From: an uncultured beta proteobacterium | GTDB lineage: Bacteria > Pseudomonadota > Gammaproteobacteria > Burkholderiales > Burkholderiaceae | Length of the DNA stretch: 64,000 bases | Direction: 5' to 3' | Assembly: GCA_903875135.1 (NCBI GenBank) | Contig: CAIQUZ010000109.1 | Coordinates: forward strand, 227,158 to 291,157 | Shown: positions 43,709-53,302 of the stretch, in pieces | How the letters are laid out: every line of letters begins with the position of its first letter | Numbering within the stretch: the stretch's first letter is position 1 | The notes under the pieces: generated by a model | The model's database searches: none | What the model saw: the letters and a program-made list of their open reading frames with translations, nothing else | What the model was told of the DNA's origin: nothing | Made by a program: the position numbers and the translations under genes

Positions 43709-45340
43709 TTATGATGGTTCTTCAGGTCTAAATTTAGTTTCGGCTGTGACATCATTTCTCATCTGGGTTTTGCTAATTTTACCGTTTTCTAGGTAATCAC
43801 CTTGAGCCGCTCTTTTCGCAGCGGCGTCCCACATCGGTGACCAATCCCCTAAAGAATAGCCAAACCAAGGTGCCTGAGGCTTTAATTTTGGCAATCCCAA
43901 ATTCTCCCAGAGATCCTTGGCATGCTCCATGTACTCCTGAGTTGGTAATGCTAGAGGGGGCATCGGGCTTTTCATCGTGGCGTCCATGAGCATAGTGGAA
44001 TCTTCTTCGCCATCATTTTCCCGCTTTGGACCATGACCTTGCCCACGATGATCTAAAGTCTGAACATCGATCACCGGGTTCATGCGGTAAGCCATCGCCC
44101 ATAAAATGGCATCCGCATTATCTGGATCAATATCTTCATCAACCGCAATGCAGATTTTTCCACAATCTCCCTTAAAAAAAGCCGCTCCATACAGAGCACG
44201 CCAAATTTCAGATTTGGGGACATTTTTTTCAACCGTAATAATCGTAATACGCAGTAATCCCGTCAACGGCTCATGTAAGGAAACCTTTTTAATTCCCTTG
44301 ATACCTAAACTTTTTCGGAGGTGATTTAAAAACAAGGGCTCATAAGCTACCCGTTTAATCACACTCGACTCACTAGGAGCGACTTGGCTGATATAGGAGG
44401 GAATCACGGGTTGGCGACGATGCGTAATCGCAGTAATGGTCATGGGTAAATTAAATTCTTCCAAGGCGACGTGACCGTGCGATTCACCAAATGGCGCCTC
44501 AGGCTCGAGCCACTCTAAATCAATTAAACCCTCAATCACAATCTCTGCCTGAGCTGGCACATTCAGGTCCACAGAATGCGCCTTAGCGATTTGAATCGCC
44601 TCGCCAGCCAAACCACCGGCAACATCAAACTCATCAACTCCAATTGGCAATTTCTGAGGCCCCATGAAAGCAACATAAGGTGGACACCCCAATACAATCG
44701 CGCAGGGCATGGTCTTATGACCTGCATTTTTCCAAGCTAAATAATGTAAATATCCACCAGCACCGCCAACACGTGTTGCCATGCGTACAACTAAACGATC
44801 AGGCGCCTTTAATTGACAACGATAAGTCCCCATGTTTTGACCACCAGTTTCCACATCTTTGGTAATGACATTGGTGGCCGTTAAAGTCGGAGCACTATCA
44901 AAACCTGGCGTAGAAATAGGTATCGACAACAGATCAAGACCATTGCCCTCACCTTGCAACGCTGCACCTTCAAGAATAACTTCTTGGCACTCAGGATTGT
45001 CAACAAAGACTGGGGCAATAGGGTGCTGAATTGCCTGTTCCCATTTCTTTTGAATATCTTCAACAGCACAATCCATCCCAACACTGTAAATTTCACGGTT
45101 TGCAGCAAGACCGCCAACTAATACTGGAATGTCGTACTTTCTACCCTTTGCATTGACAATGTTGGTAAACAAAAATGCCTTACGCTCAGTTTCTGCCATA
45201 CCACCAACAAACTGCCAACGAACCAAAGGATGCATTTCCGAATCTTTATCAATTGGGTGGGTAATCTCTTGTAAAAGACCTTTTTTTCTTAACGCATCAA
45301 TATGTTGATGAAGATCTCTGTATTTGGGTGTTTGGCTCAT
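43709..45340 (-). CDS. ubiD: UbiD family prenylated-FMN-dependent decarboxylase
   Basis: A 543-residue decarboxylase. The cofactor-binding block MGTYRCQLKAPDRLVVRMA, GGAGGYLHYLAWKNAGHKTMPCAIVLGCPP, and the acidic catalytic segment IEGLIDLEWLEPEAPFGESHGH are typical of UbiD. It is longer than E. coli UbiD (about 497) and, next to LysR and Mo-hydroxylase genes, looks like a member of the aromatic or heteroaromatic acid group rather than the ubiquinone enzyme. It is the first gene of the leftward arm, 31 bases before ubiX. The substrate is not readable from sequence. Confidence 0.93.
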   Translation of the reverse strand: MSQTPKYRDLHQHIDALRKKGLLQEITHPIDKDSEMHPLVRWQFVGGMAETERKAFLFTNIVNAKGRKYDIPVLVGGLAANREIYSVGMDCAVEDIQKKWEQAIQHPIAPVFVDNPECQEVILEGAALQGEGNGLDLLSIPISTPGFDSAPTLTATNVITKDVETGGQNMGTYRCQLKAPDRLVVRMATRVGGAGGYLHYLAWKNAGHKTMPCAIVLGCPPYVAFMGPQKLPIGVDEFDVAGGLAGEAIQIAKAHSVDLNVPAQAEIVIEGLIDLEWLEPEAPFGESHGHVALEEFNLPMTITAITHRRQPVIPSYISQVAPSESSVIKRVAYEPLFLNHLRKSLGIKGIKKVSLHEPLTGLLRITIITVEKNVPKSEIWRALYGAAFFKGDCGKICIAVDEDIDPDNADAILWAMAYRMNPVIDVQTLDHRGQGHGPKRENDGEEDSTMLMDATMKSPMPPLALPTQEYMEHAKDLWENLGLPKLKPQAPWFGYSLGDWSPMWDAAAKRAAQGDYLENGKISKTQMRNDVTAETKFRPEEPS

Positions 45341-45407
45341 TTATTTAAATCGCTTTAATATTCAATCGGAAAATCATATCACCAGAAATCAGAAAATAAC
45401 TCATACT

Positions 45408-46331
45408 TCAAAAATTCATATTAGTGCACAAATCCTGAATCGACTTCTCGGTGTCCCGCCCCTCTTGGGCCAACCACTCTGTGAATTTTTCGATCAATGG
45501 ATTTTCTGGGATGACTAAAGGCGCATTGAGGTAATAACGCCGTGTTCTCGCTGCTAATAACCCTAAAGGTAAAATTAACTTACCAGAAATTACCTCATCT
45601 GCTACTAAAAACAACGGTACCAAAACAATCCCCAACCCCTCTGCGGCAGCTTGCAGTGCAAAATACATTTGCTCAAATTGCAGAAGATTGGCCGCCTTCA
45701 GATGGGAGGCTTTGGCATCTTGCAACCAATCTTTCCACGCTAATGGCTCAGTGTCATAACTAATTAAGGTATGTTTGGCTAAATCACCGACGAGATGAAG
45801 CGGATTCTTTTCTATTAAATCAGGATGACAAACCGGCACAATTGTTTCTGTCATAAAAGGAATTGAAACATGATTTGGTAAAGCATTCGATGAACCACGA
45901 ATAGCCACATCATATTGTCCAGACCGAAAATCAACGGACTCAATCGACGTAGTTAATTTGATTTCTAAATGGCTCATTTTCTTTTGAAAAGAGGAAATCC
46001 GCGGAATTAACCATCGCAAGGTAAAAGTTGGTGGTGCACTAATTTGAAAAATATTGCCAGTTGATCTATCTAATAGTTGTGAGGCACTGACAGCAATTCG
46101 ATCTAATGCAGGAGTTATGGAAGATAAAAACTCTTTTCCCGCGGGAGTCAAGGTCACTTGGGACTTATTCCGATTAAACAAATCCAAGCCTAACCAGGAC
46201 TCTAAAATGGCAACTTGTTTACTAATGGCTCCATGAGTTACCAGTAACTCTTGGGCAGCTTTAGTAAAACTCACATGACGAGCGGCTGCTTCAAAAGCTC
46301 GAATTGCGTTTAAAGGAGGGAGTTTTCTCAT
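45408..46331 (-). CDS. LysR family transcriptional regulator (GcvA-like)
   Basis: A 307-residue LysR regulator. The N-terminal helix-turn-helix spans LNAIRAFEAAARHVSFTKAA through HGAISKQVAILESWLGLDLF, ending in the wing LTPAGKEFL; a periplasmic-binding-like effector domain follows from about 90. It lies between the leftward ubiD arm (68 bases downstream of its stop) and the rightward CoxMSL arm, divergent from the latter, the standard place for a LysR protein that controls both. The effector is probably a pathway substrate or intermediate; that is inference. Confidence 0.94.
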   Translation of the reverse strand: MRKLPPLNAIRAFEAAARHVSFTKAAQELLVTHGAISKQVAILESWLGLDLFNRNKSQVTLTPAGKEFLSSITPALDRIAVSASQLLDRSTGNIFQISAPPTFTLRWLIPRISSFQKKMSHLEIKLTTSIESVDFRSGQYDVAIRGSSNALPNHVSIPFMTETIVPVCHPDLIEKNPLHLVGDLAKHTLISYDTEPLAWKDWLQDAKASHLKAANLLQFEQMYFALQAAAEGLGIVLVPLFLVADEVISGKLILPLGLLAARTRRYYLNAPLVIPENPLIEKFTEWLAQEGRDTEKSIQDLCTNMNF

Positions 46332-46456
46332 AATACGGCTAATTTACTTCATAAATGAATCGCTGGTATTGTGAGTTTTTTTATCACATTTTCAGTAATA
46401 ATATAGGTGTTTGACAATAATGAAAAAAACCGAGACAAAAGAAATGGATCTATTTC
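46332..46456. promoter_or_regulatory. Divergent promoter region between the LysR gene and the CoxM-like gene
   Basis: The 125-base region contains the short inverted repeat TTCAT-AA-ATGAA (46348-46359), 17 bases before the LysR start, and a TTGACA at 46412-46417 that could be a rightward -35 element, though no matching -10 is convincing. LysR regulators usually bind such divergent regions. Low certainty for individual sites. Confidence 0.35.
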
Positions 46457-47350
46457 ATGAAAGCAGCACCTTTTGAGTATTACCCCGCCCATAGTTTAGA
46501 GCACGGACTTCAACTCCTCAAAGAATATGGGGACGATGTCAAATTGATTGCGGGAGGTCAAAGTTTAGTACCGATGATGGCGATGCGCCTAGCAAAACCA
46601 GGACATCTTGTCGATATTCATCGCTTATCTGAATTACAAGACCTCCAGGTGGTTGATGGTTTTTTAAGAACCGGCGCAACAGTGAAACAATGTACCCTAG
46701 AATTCAGCCCCAAAGCTCAACACATCCCGTTATTCGGTATCGCACTGCCATGGATTGGGCACCAGCAAACACGTAATCGCGGCACTGTTGGTGGTAGCCT
46801 TGCTCACGCCGATCCTTCGGCAGAACTGCCTCTAATTGCAACGATCTTGGGAGCAAATATCCACTTCCAGAGTATTGATCAAGGCAAGCGCCATTGCTTG
46901 GCCAATGAACTGTTTTTAGGTCCGATGTGGACGAATATTGACCCTCAAGAATGCTTAACCCATATTGATTGGCCCATCTGGTCAGGGACGAACATTGGCT
47001 TCGCTTTTGAAGAAACCTCCATTCGACAAGGAGACTTTGCAATGGCTTCGGCAGCAACCCAACTTCAACTCGATGCACAGCAAAAAGTGATTCGTATGAC
47101 ATTTGGCTTAGGAGGAATGGGAGGCACACCCTATAGCTTTAATGATTTATCGCAATCCATGATCGGCCACCTCCTCAATAATGATGCTATCGATGCATTG
47201 GCAGAACAGGCCGTCAAAGGAACCGAACCCGCCAGTGATCTCCATGCAAGCGCACCCTATCGCCGGAATTTAGCAAAGACCTTGTTAAAAAGAACGATGC
47301 AACAAGCTGTTGCAATGGCTTTAACATCTACACCCCCATCATCTTCCTAA
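46457..47350 (+). CDS. FAD-binding medium subunit of a CoxMSL-type molybdenum hydroxylase
   Basis: A 297-residue CoxM/HcrB-like FAD subunit. FEYYPAHSLEHGLQLL opens the FAD-binding domain; IAGGQSLVPMMAMRLAKPGHLVDIHRL is the first FAD motif, and NRGTVGGSLAHADPSAELPLIATILGA the second. The C-terminal CO_deh_flav_C domain covers about 175-285. It passes electrons from the iron-sulfur subunit to an acceptor. It is the first gene of the rightward arm, followed after 15 bases by the 2Fe-2S subunit. M-S-L order is standard for the family. Confidence 0.94.
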   Translation: MKAAPFEYYPAHSLEHGLQLLKEYGDDVKLIAGGQSLVPMMAMRLAKPGHLVDIHRLSELQDLQVVDGFLRTGATVKQCTLEFSPKAQHIPLFGIALPWIGHQQTRNRGTVGGSLAHADPSAELPLIATILGANIHFQSIDQGKRHCLANELFLGPMWTNIDPQECLTHIDWPIWSGTNIGFAFEETSIRQGDFAMASAATQLQLDAQQKVIRMTFGLGGMGGTPYSFNDLSQSMIGHLLNNDAIDALAEQAVKGTEPASDLHASAPYRRNLAKTLLKRTMQQAVAMALTSTPPSSS

Positions 47351-47365
47351 AAAGAAAATTATCTG

Positions 47366-47839
47366 ATGAATCCTATCTCTATTGAACTGACCATTAATGG
47401 CCAAACTGTCCAATCTACTGTTGAACCACGCACCACTTTGGTAGATTTTTTACGCGATGAGCTCCGTTTAACAGGCACCCATGTCGGTTGCGAGCATGGC
47501 ATCTGCGGAGCTTGTACCGTTCTGATGAATGGCGATGCTGTGCGGTCTTGCTGCATGTTTGCCGTACAAGCCAATGGTGTCGAAATCACCACAGTTGAAG
47601 GTCTTGCACCGGAACGTGGGCAACTTTCCAAAATTCAAGATGCGTTTTGCGAAAAACATGGCTTGCAATGTGGCTTCTGCACACCTGGCATGCTGATTAC
47701 TTGTCAGGGATTATTAAACAAAAATCCCCATCCAACCGAGCATGAGATCCGTGAAGCCATCAGCGGTAACTTGTGTCGCTGCACAGGTTATCAACAGATT
47801 GTGGACGCTGTAGTGTATGCAACGAGGGAATCAACATGA
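47366..47839 (+). CDS. 2Fe-2S small subunit of a CoxMSL-type molybdenum hydroxylase
   Basis: A 157-residue CoxS-like protein with both iron-sulfur clusters: the ferredoxin-type set Cys42, Cys47, Cys50 and Cys62 (VGCEHGICGACTV) and the helical-domain set Cys102, Cys105, Cys137 and Cys139 (QCGFCTPGM and NLCRCTGY). It relays electrons from Moco to FAD. Its stop overlaps the start of the large subunit (ATGA), indicating coupled translation. Length is normal. Confidence 0.96.
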   Translation: MNPISIELTINGQTVQSTVEPRTTLVDFLRDELRLTGTHVGCEHGICGACTVLMNGDAVRSCCMFAVQANGVEITTVEGLAPERGQLSKIQDAFCEKHGLQCGFCTPGMLITCQGLLNKNPHPTEHEIREAISGNLCRCTGYQQIVDAVVYATREST

Positions 47840-50253
47840 GCCAAAATCATTCATCTGCCCCTTCTCCATACGATCAATTTACCTACATCGGCAAACACCG
47901 CCGTGCCGTAGAACATCGTCGTTTTGTTGTTGGCAAAGGTAATTATGCGGGCGATGTTTTAAAACCTGGGACTCTTCACGTCGCTATTGTTGCTAGCCCT
48001 TACGCTAGCGCAAAAATACTCAAGATTGATGCAAGCCTAGCTCTAGCTCTGCCCGGTGTTAAAGCCGTCGTTACTGGTGAAGAGATTAATGCGGCAGTAT
48101 TGCCTGTATTGCCAGGTGTGGATGCACCTGAAGTAAAACGCTACCCGTTAGCGAAAGATGTTGTTCGCTATTCTGGGGAATGGGTGTGTGCCATTGTTGC
48201 TACCTCCAGAGCGATTGCCGAAGACGCTGCCGAACTGATTCATGTGGAGTATGAAGAACTGCCTTACATCATGGACCCTGAAGAAGCGCTTAAAGACGCA
48301 GCTCACATTGTGCATCCTGATGCGAAAACCAACCTCATCTTTAATCGTCAATTTGTTTGGGGTCCAGTAGACGCCGATATGGCGAAGAGCGCACACCAAT
48401 TAAGCTATCGCGTGAAGTGGGCTAGAAGCTCGACAGTGCCTATCGAAACCTTTGCACTAACCTGCGAATGGTCAGATGCCACAGGTATTTTAGATGTTTG
48501 GGCGTCCGTGCAAATGCCAAAATATCCGGAACAGATTGCAAACTCCTTACAACTCCCCACCAATGCCGTCCGAGTTCACTATGACATTGATGTAGGTGGC
48601 AGCTACGGAGTTAAACGCGGATTAAAACATGCCATCTTAGTCGGTTATCTCGCTAAAAAATTAGGTACACCCGTTCGTTTTATTGAGGATCGTTTAGAAA
48701 ATATGCGGGGCGGAGATATGCAAGGCCCAGACCGTCTCTTCGAAGTCACCCTAGGATTTGAGCCAGATGGTGAAATCACCTGCATGAAAATGCGGGCGCT
48801 TGAAGATATCGGCGCTTATGCCGGTCGCTCTCCCTTGCAACTCGGTAAACCCGTTGGCGCAATTAGCGGCCCCTACCGAATTAAAAGCGTGGCCTATTTA
48901 GCCCAAGCAGTGCTTACCAATAAAACGCCGCAAGAAGCGGTTCGTGGCTTTGGTCAAGCACCGACCAACTACGCGCTAGAAACAGGGATTGATAAAGTTG
49001 CTAGGTTCTTAAAAATGAATCCCATTGCTCTGCGCAAGCGTAATCTCATCAACAAAGATGAATTTCCTTATCTCATACCCAGTGGCACTTCCTATGACTC
49101 AGGCGATTATGCAACTGTGCTGGATAAAGCGCTAAATCATGCGGATTTAGAGAGCCTCATCACTGAGCGCGATGCGCTGCGGTCTAAAGGCCTTCTTGCT
49201 GGTATCGGCATCTCTACTTGCCTTGAGCCATCGGGTGGCAACTCTTCTTTTGAGCCTTTATTTAACCCTAAAAATGAAACTACGACTTGGATGGAGTCCT
49301 GCGTAGTGCGGATTGATCTTGGCGGTCAAGTAACGGCCCTGATGGCAACATCAACTTCTGGACAAGCTCACGAGACGATGGTCTCTACGGTTCTTGCGGA
49401 AATATTGTTACAAAACCCAGAAACAATCCGCGTGCTACATGCCGATTCACTCAACGCATTACCATCCAATAGTCCTGTCGGTAGCCGAATGGCGATTATG
49501 CTGGGTGGCGCTGCAGCAGGTGCTGCTAAAAAATTACGGACAAAACTCATTGGTATTGCTGCAAAACAATTAAATCTTGCTCCAGATCAACTCAATTTTA
49601 ATGGCCTAGAAGTCTGTGCACAAGATCATCCTGAGCAAAAAATAACTTGGTCGGAGCTTGTGGCGATTGCGCACCGCAAGTATCACCTTCTTCCAAAAGA
49701 CATGGAGCCAGGTCTTCAAGAGAAATTCGTGTGGGAAGTCCCAACCGGTGGCGATTTACCCGATGAGCATGGCCGCGTACAAATGTACCCCTGCCATTCC
49801 TTTGAGTCGCATGTAGTGTTGGTGAGTATTGATCCAGAAACCGGAAAATCAACGATACGTAAATACGTGTGTGGGCATGACTGCGGTGTGATGATTAGCC
49901 CCGATGTTGTGCATGGCATGACCTACGGTGGCATCGCGCACGGGATTGGCGCAGCGCTGATGGAAAAGTTTGCCTATTCGAATGAGGGCCAATTCTTATC
50001 TGGTACTTTTATGGACTACCTACTTCCAAGCTCTTCTGAAGTTCCGGCAATTTCTATTGTGGATCACTGTACCCCGTCACCCTTAACCGAATTTGGCCAA
50101 AAAGGATCAGGGGAAGCTGGTTATTTAGGCAGTCCTGCAGCCATTGCAAACGCAATTAACGACGCATTAGCTACAATCAATGCTTCGATTGATTATTTAC
50201 CTATGACCCCCAATGCGATTTGGGATGCCATACAAAACCCAACAACTATTTGA
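47836..50253 (+). CDS. Molybdopterin-binding large subunit of a CoxMSL-type hydroxylase (not CO dehydrogenase)
   Basis: An 805-residue xanthine-dehydrogenase-family catalytic subunit. I place the start at the ATG at 47836 overlapping the small-subunit stop. The N-terminal a/b hammerhead domain (VVGKGNYAGDVLKPGTLHVAIVASPYASA in parts) is followed by Moco domains. The active-site loop reads EAVRGFGQAPTNYALE, not the AYxCSFR loop of true CO dehydrogenase, and the catalytic Glu is in QKGSGEAGYLGSP near the end. It should hydroxylate a carbon next to a heteroatom or in an aromatic/CoA ring. Substrate unknown. Confidence 0.94.
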   Translation: MSQNHSSAPSPYDQFTYIGKHRRAVEHRRFVVGKGNYAGDVLKPGTLHVAIVASPYASAKILKIDASLALALPGVKAVVTGEEINAAVLPVLPGVDAPEVKRYPLAKDVVRYSGEWVCAIVATSRAIAEDAAELIHVEYEELPYIMDPEEALKDAAHIVHPDAKTNLIFNRQFVWGPVDADMAKSAHQLSYRVKWARSSTVPIETFALTCEWSDATGILDVWASVQMPKYPEQIANSLQLPTNAVRVHYDIDVGGSYGVKRGLKHAILVGYLAKKLGTPVRFIEDRLENMRGGDMQGPDRLFEVTLGFEPDGEITCMKMRALEDIGAYAGRSPLQLGKPVGAISGPYRIKSVAYLAQAVLTNKTPQEAVRGFGQAPTNYALETGIDKVARFLKMNPIALRKRNLINKDEFPYLIPSGTSYDSGDYATVLDKALNHADLESLITERDALRSKGLLAGIGISTCLEPSGGNSSFEPLFNPKNETTTWMESCVVRIDLGGQVTALMATSTSGQAHETMVSTVLAEILLQNPETIRVLHADSLNALPSNSPVGSRMAIMLGGAAAGAAKKLRTKLIGIAAKQLNLAPDQLNFNGLEVCAQDHPEQKITWSELVAIAHRKYHLLPKDMEPGLQEKFVWEVPTGGDLPDEHGRVQMYPCHSFESHVVLVSIDPETGKSTIRKYVCGHDCGVMISPDVVHGMTYGGIAHGIGAALMEKFAYSNEGQFLSGTFMDYLLPSSSEVPAISIVDHCTPSPLTEFGQKGSGEAGYLGSPAAIANAINDALATINASIDYLPMTPNAIWDAIQNPTTI

Positions 50254-50267
50254 ATACTGGAGAAAAA

Positions 50268-51002
50268 ATGAGTGCTGATGTCATCGTTCAACAAGATGGA
50301 CGCCTGTTACGGGTAAGCTTCAATCGTCCCGAAGATAATGCGGTGAGCGATGGTATGGCTCTGATTTTAAGTAAGGCTTTAGATCAAGCTCACCTTGAGT
50401 CAGACGCGGTCCTCATTAACAGTATTGGTCCAGACTTTTGTACAGGCCGTAAACGCAACGCCGACGCTGCCCCCCCTTCACCAGAAGCTTATGAGCGTCG
50501 TTCTGAATATGATTCGATATTTGGTTGCTATAAAGCGATTCGTGATTGTAAGGTTCCCGTAATTGTGGCTGTTGAAGGACGTGTAATGGGTTTTGGCGCC
50601 GCCATTACAGCCCTAGCAGACGTTTCTTTTGCAAGCGAAAATGCCACCTTTAATATTCCAGAAATTGAACATCAAGTCATGCCAACCATGGTCATGTCAG
50701 CCTTGTACGACCGCATTAACCGTAATGCGGTTTTATACATGGCGTACTCCGCAGACTTTATCAATGCTCAAGAAGCGCAGTTACTCGGCTTTACCAGCAA
50801 AACATTACCAGCGGCTAGCTTTAAGGATGGTGTTGAAAGTTTCCTAAAGACATTGCTATCGAGACCACGTCCCGCTATCCTTGGCTTAAAAGAATATACA
50901 CATCACGCGGCGAGAATGGATGAAGCTGGTGCCATCGACTATGCAAGAAGTTTGCACTCGATAGTAAATACCTCTGTCGCAATGAAGAAAAAAGCACACT
51001 AA
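50268..51002 (+). CDS. Enoyl-CoA hydratase/isomerase family protein
   Basis: A 244-residue crotonase-fold protein. GGAG seven bases before the ATG at 50268 supports this start over one 48 bases upstream inside the previous gene. The oxyanion-hole segments are SIGPDFCTGRKRN and VEGRVMGFGAAITALADVSFA, and FNIPEIEHQVMP carries a Glu at the first catalytic position; the second catalytic Glu of classic hydratases is not evident. It may hydrate, isomerise or cleave a CoA thioester of the pathway. It follows the large hydroxylase subunit by 14 bases. Confidence 0.9.
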   Translation: MSADVIVQQDGRLLRVSFNRPEDNAVSDGMALILSKALDQAHLESDAVLINSIGPDFCTGRKRNADAAPPSPEAYERRSEYDSIFGCYKAIRDCKVPVIVAVEGRVMGFGAAITALADVSFASENATFNIPEIEHQVMPTMVMSALYDRINRNAVLYMAYSADFINAQEAQLLGFTSKTLPAASFKDGVESFLKTLLSRPRPAILGLKEYTHHAARMDEAGAIDYARSLHSIVNTSVAMKKKAH

Positions 51003-51031
51003 AATAGAATTTAACTTAAGGAAAAATCATT

Positions 51032-51712
51032 ATGGAAATTCTTGGCTCACAAATTATTCCAGCAAATCAACAAGCTGTTTGGGATGCTCTTAATAGTCCC
51101 GAGGTTCTCAAGAAATGCTTGCCCGGATGCGAATCTGTGGAGCTTGTGAGCCCAGACCTTTTCAAAGTGATTATTACTGCGGCTATCGGTCCCTTGAAGG
51201 CTAAATTTAATGGTACTTTAAATGTCACAGAAGCCATTGCACCTAACTCTTGTGTCCTGATTTTTGAAGGTCAAGGCGGTGCCGTTGGATTTGGTAAAGG
51301 ATCGTCTTCGGTCACTTTAAAAACTGTCGAACATGGAACTGAACTCACCTACTCTGCTCAAGCGCACGTTGGGGGCAAGCTGGCTCAAATTGGTTCACGC
51401 TTGATTGATAGCGTTGCAAAAAAAATGTCAGATGACTTCTTTAAAGCATTTAATAAAGAACTCGGCGGCGGACCAACTACAGATGCCAACCTTGCATCGA
51501 CTCCAGTTGCAACTGTGGCGAATGGATCAGCATTACCAACCATCAATGCACCTGTAACGACCAATCACGCGTCAAATGCACCCTCAGTTAATTCATCAGT
51601 GAATTCATCAGTCAGCGCAACTAGCGACAATAAAGTTCCTGCCTCATGGCTCATCATCGCTGCTTTAGTCGGTGCGGGAATCGTGATTGTTGCTGAATTG
51701 ATCCTGAAATAA
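51032..51712 (+). CDS. CoxG-like SRPBCC protein with C-terminal membrane anchor
   Basis: A 226-residue protein of the carbon-monoxide-dehydrogenase subunit G family. The SRPBCC domain (IPANQQAVWDALNSPEVLKKCLPGCESVELV in parts, FNGTLNVTEAIAP, VGGKLAQIGSRLIDSVAKKM) spans about 1-145. A Ser/Thr/Asn-rich linker follows, then a single C-terminal helix (SWLIIAALVGAGIVIVAELIL). In CO oxidisers CoxG recruits the hydroxylase to the membrane, so here it may tether the CoxMSL-type enzyme for electron transfer. A basic tail K closes the anchor. Confidence 0.92.
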   Translation: MEILGSQIIPANQQAVWDALNSPEVLKKCLPGCESVELVSPDLFKVIITAAIGPLKAKFNGTLNVTEAIAPNSCVLIFEGQGGAVGFGKGSSSVTLKTVEHGTELTYSAQAHVGGKLAQIGSRLIDSVAKKMSDDFFKAFNKELGGGPTTDANLASTPVATVANGSALPTINAPVTTNHASNAPSVNSSVNSSVSATSDNKVPASWLIIAALVGAGIVIVAELILK

Positions 51713-51718
51713 TTGGGT

Positions 51719-52711
51719 ATGACACGCAATCACTTCAGTCGTGTTCGTCGCCAAGTTCTTCTTGGACTTGGCGCCTTAGGATTAGCTCCACAAACTTTTG
51801 CTCAAGGTAATTCCAACAAAATCGTCAAAGTCATTGTAGGCTTCCCGGCAGGTCAAGCAACCGATCAGGTTGCACGGATGCTCGCGGAAAAAATGCAAGG
51901 CGTGACGGGTGATAATTATGTGATTGAAAACCGTCCTGGGCAAGGTGGCAGTATTGCTTTGGGTCAATTAGCTCACTCTAGCAACAATGGCAGTGTGATG
52001 ATGCTCGCACACATGTCCGCTATTGCCACGAATCCACATATTTATAAAAGTATTAATTACGACTCACAAAAAGACTTCAGTGCTGCCGGCTTAGTTGGTG
52101 ACCTACCTTTTGTTCTAGCGGTGAATCCGAGTCTGCCGATTAAGAATTTAAAAGAACTCGTGGATTACGCAAAGGCAAATCCCACAACGATGAGTAACTC
52201 CTCCTCTGGAATCGGTACCGTCTCACACCTAGCATTAGAAGAATTTAAACGTCGCGCAGGCATCCAATCGCTACATGTGCCCTATAGCGGCAGTGTTGCT
52301 GGCCTGACTGACGTGATTGCGGGTAATTTAACCATGGCGCTAGAAACTGCTTCAGCAATACGTCCCCACGTAGAATCTGGTAAGTTGCGCGTCATTTCTG
52401 TTGGTAGCTCAAAGCGACTCGGTGGAGTCTATAAAGATACCCCGACTTTTATTGAGCAAGGTTACAAGGACTTTACCGCAGCCACCTGGATTATGTACAT
52501 CTATCCAACGGGTACCCCTAAATCCGAAATCAACGCTACCTATAATTCCTTGATGAAAGTCATGTCGTCACCCGAAGTCGACCAAAAGCTCATCTCCATC
52601 GGTTGCATCCCGAGAACCTTTTCGAGCATTGATGAATGTAATCATTATTTGCAAAAAGAATACCTTAACTGGGGCGAAATTGTTGCCCGCAACAACGTCT
52701 CTAAGGTCTGA
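51719..52711 (+). CDS. Bug/TctC-type binding protein, second copy, with Tat-like signal
   Basis: A 330-residue solute-binding protein. The N-terminus RVRRQVLLGLGALGLAPQTFAQ has a twin-arginine and hydrophobic core. The mature part starts KIVKVIVGFPAGQATDQVARMLAE and has ENRPGQGGSIALGQLA, as in Bug proteins. An in-frame TTG six bases upstream abuts the previous stop; I take the ATG. Compared with the other Bug protein in this island, sequence identity looks low, so they probably bind different ligands. No TctAB partner is present. Confidence 0.9.
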   Translation: MTRNHFSRVRRQVLLGLGALGLAPQTFAQGNSNKIVKVIVGFPAGQATDQVARMLAEKMQGVTGDNYVIENRPGQGGSIALGQLAHSSNNGSVMMLAHMSAIATNPHIYKSINYDSQKDFSAAGLVGDLPFVLAVNPSLPIKNLKELVDYAKANPTTMSNSSSGIGTVSHLALEEFKRRAGIQSLHVPYSGSVAGLTDVIAGNLTMALETASAIRPHVESGKLRVISVGSSKRLGGVYKDTPTFIEQGYKDFTAATWIMYIYPTGTPKSEINATYNSLMKVMSSPEVDQKLISIGCIPRTFSSIDECNHYLQKEYLNWGEIVARNNVSKV

Positions 52712-52724
52712 CTACCCCCCATGG

Positions 52725-52743
52725 GTAAAGCAAGGGGCTTTAC
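52725..52743 (+). terminator. Possible weak terminator after the second Bug gene
   Basis: GTAAAGC-AAGGG-GCTTTAC forms a seven-base stem 13 bases after the Bug stop, followed by GCTGCTTTT rather than a strong T-tract. It could end or attenuate the CoxMSL transcript before the IorAB-type genes, which have their own ribosome site. Confidence 0.4.
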
Positions 52744-52840
52744 GCTGCTTTTGGTAAATACTCTTTTTAGGGAAGAACCTAGCACAAAGTATCTTGAAGT
52801 TCGGTTATATTGAGGGATAAATATAACTTTTGGAGCAAAA

Positions 52841-53302
52841 ATGGCCATCGAACTTCAGGTCAACGGTAAAACGCAATCCGTTGATACATCCCCGCAAACT
52901 CCCCTTCTGTATGCCCTGCGCAATGACTGCGACATTAATTCCGCTAAATACGGCTGTGGTCAAGGACAATGCGGCGCATGTACCGTCATCATTAATGGGA
53001 ATGCCGTTCGATCTTGTATTACGGAAATCAGTACAGTACAAGGCAATGTCACCACTTTAGAAAATTATAAAAATGATCCTGTGTTAAGTGCATTAAATAG
53101 AGCGTTTATTGCTGAGCAAGCTGCACAATGTGGTTTCTGTATCTCCGGCATGATGATGAGTGCCAAGGTTCTGCTTGATAAAAATAGAAATCCCACCGAT
53201 GACACGATCAGGAAGGCACTGAATGGGAATCTGTGCCGTTGTGGTACCCACACCCGAATTTTACGAGCGATTAGAGTTGCCGCGAAGGAGTTACAAGCAT
53301 GA
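52841..53302 (+). CDS. 2Fe-2S subunit of an IorAB-type molybdenum hydroxylase
   Basis: A 153-residue IorA-like protein with two 2Fe-2S clusters: Cys39, Cys44, Cys47, Cys59 (YGCGQGQCGACTV) and Cys97, Cys100, Cys132, Cys134 (QCGFCISGM and NLCRCGTH). The LCRCGTHTRIL ending is the Ior type rather than the CoxS type (CRCTGY). It supplies electrons to a c-type cytochrome or other carrier, since Ior enzymes lack an FAD subunit. Its stop overlaps the start of the large subunit by four bases. Confidence 0.95.
   Translation: MAIELQVNGKTQSVDTSPQTPLLYALRNDCDINSAKYGCGQGQCGACTVIINGNAVRSCITEISTVQGNVTTLENYKNDPVLSALNRAFIAEQAAQCGFCISGMMMSAKVLLDKNRNPTDDTIRKALNGNLCRCGTHTRILRAIRVAAKELQA

Noticed and set aside
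47836..50253. Carbon monoxide dehydrogenase
   Set aside because: The large subunit lacks the AYxCSFR active-site loop, so CoxMSL similarity alone does not support CO oxidation.
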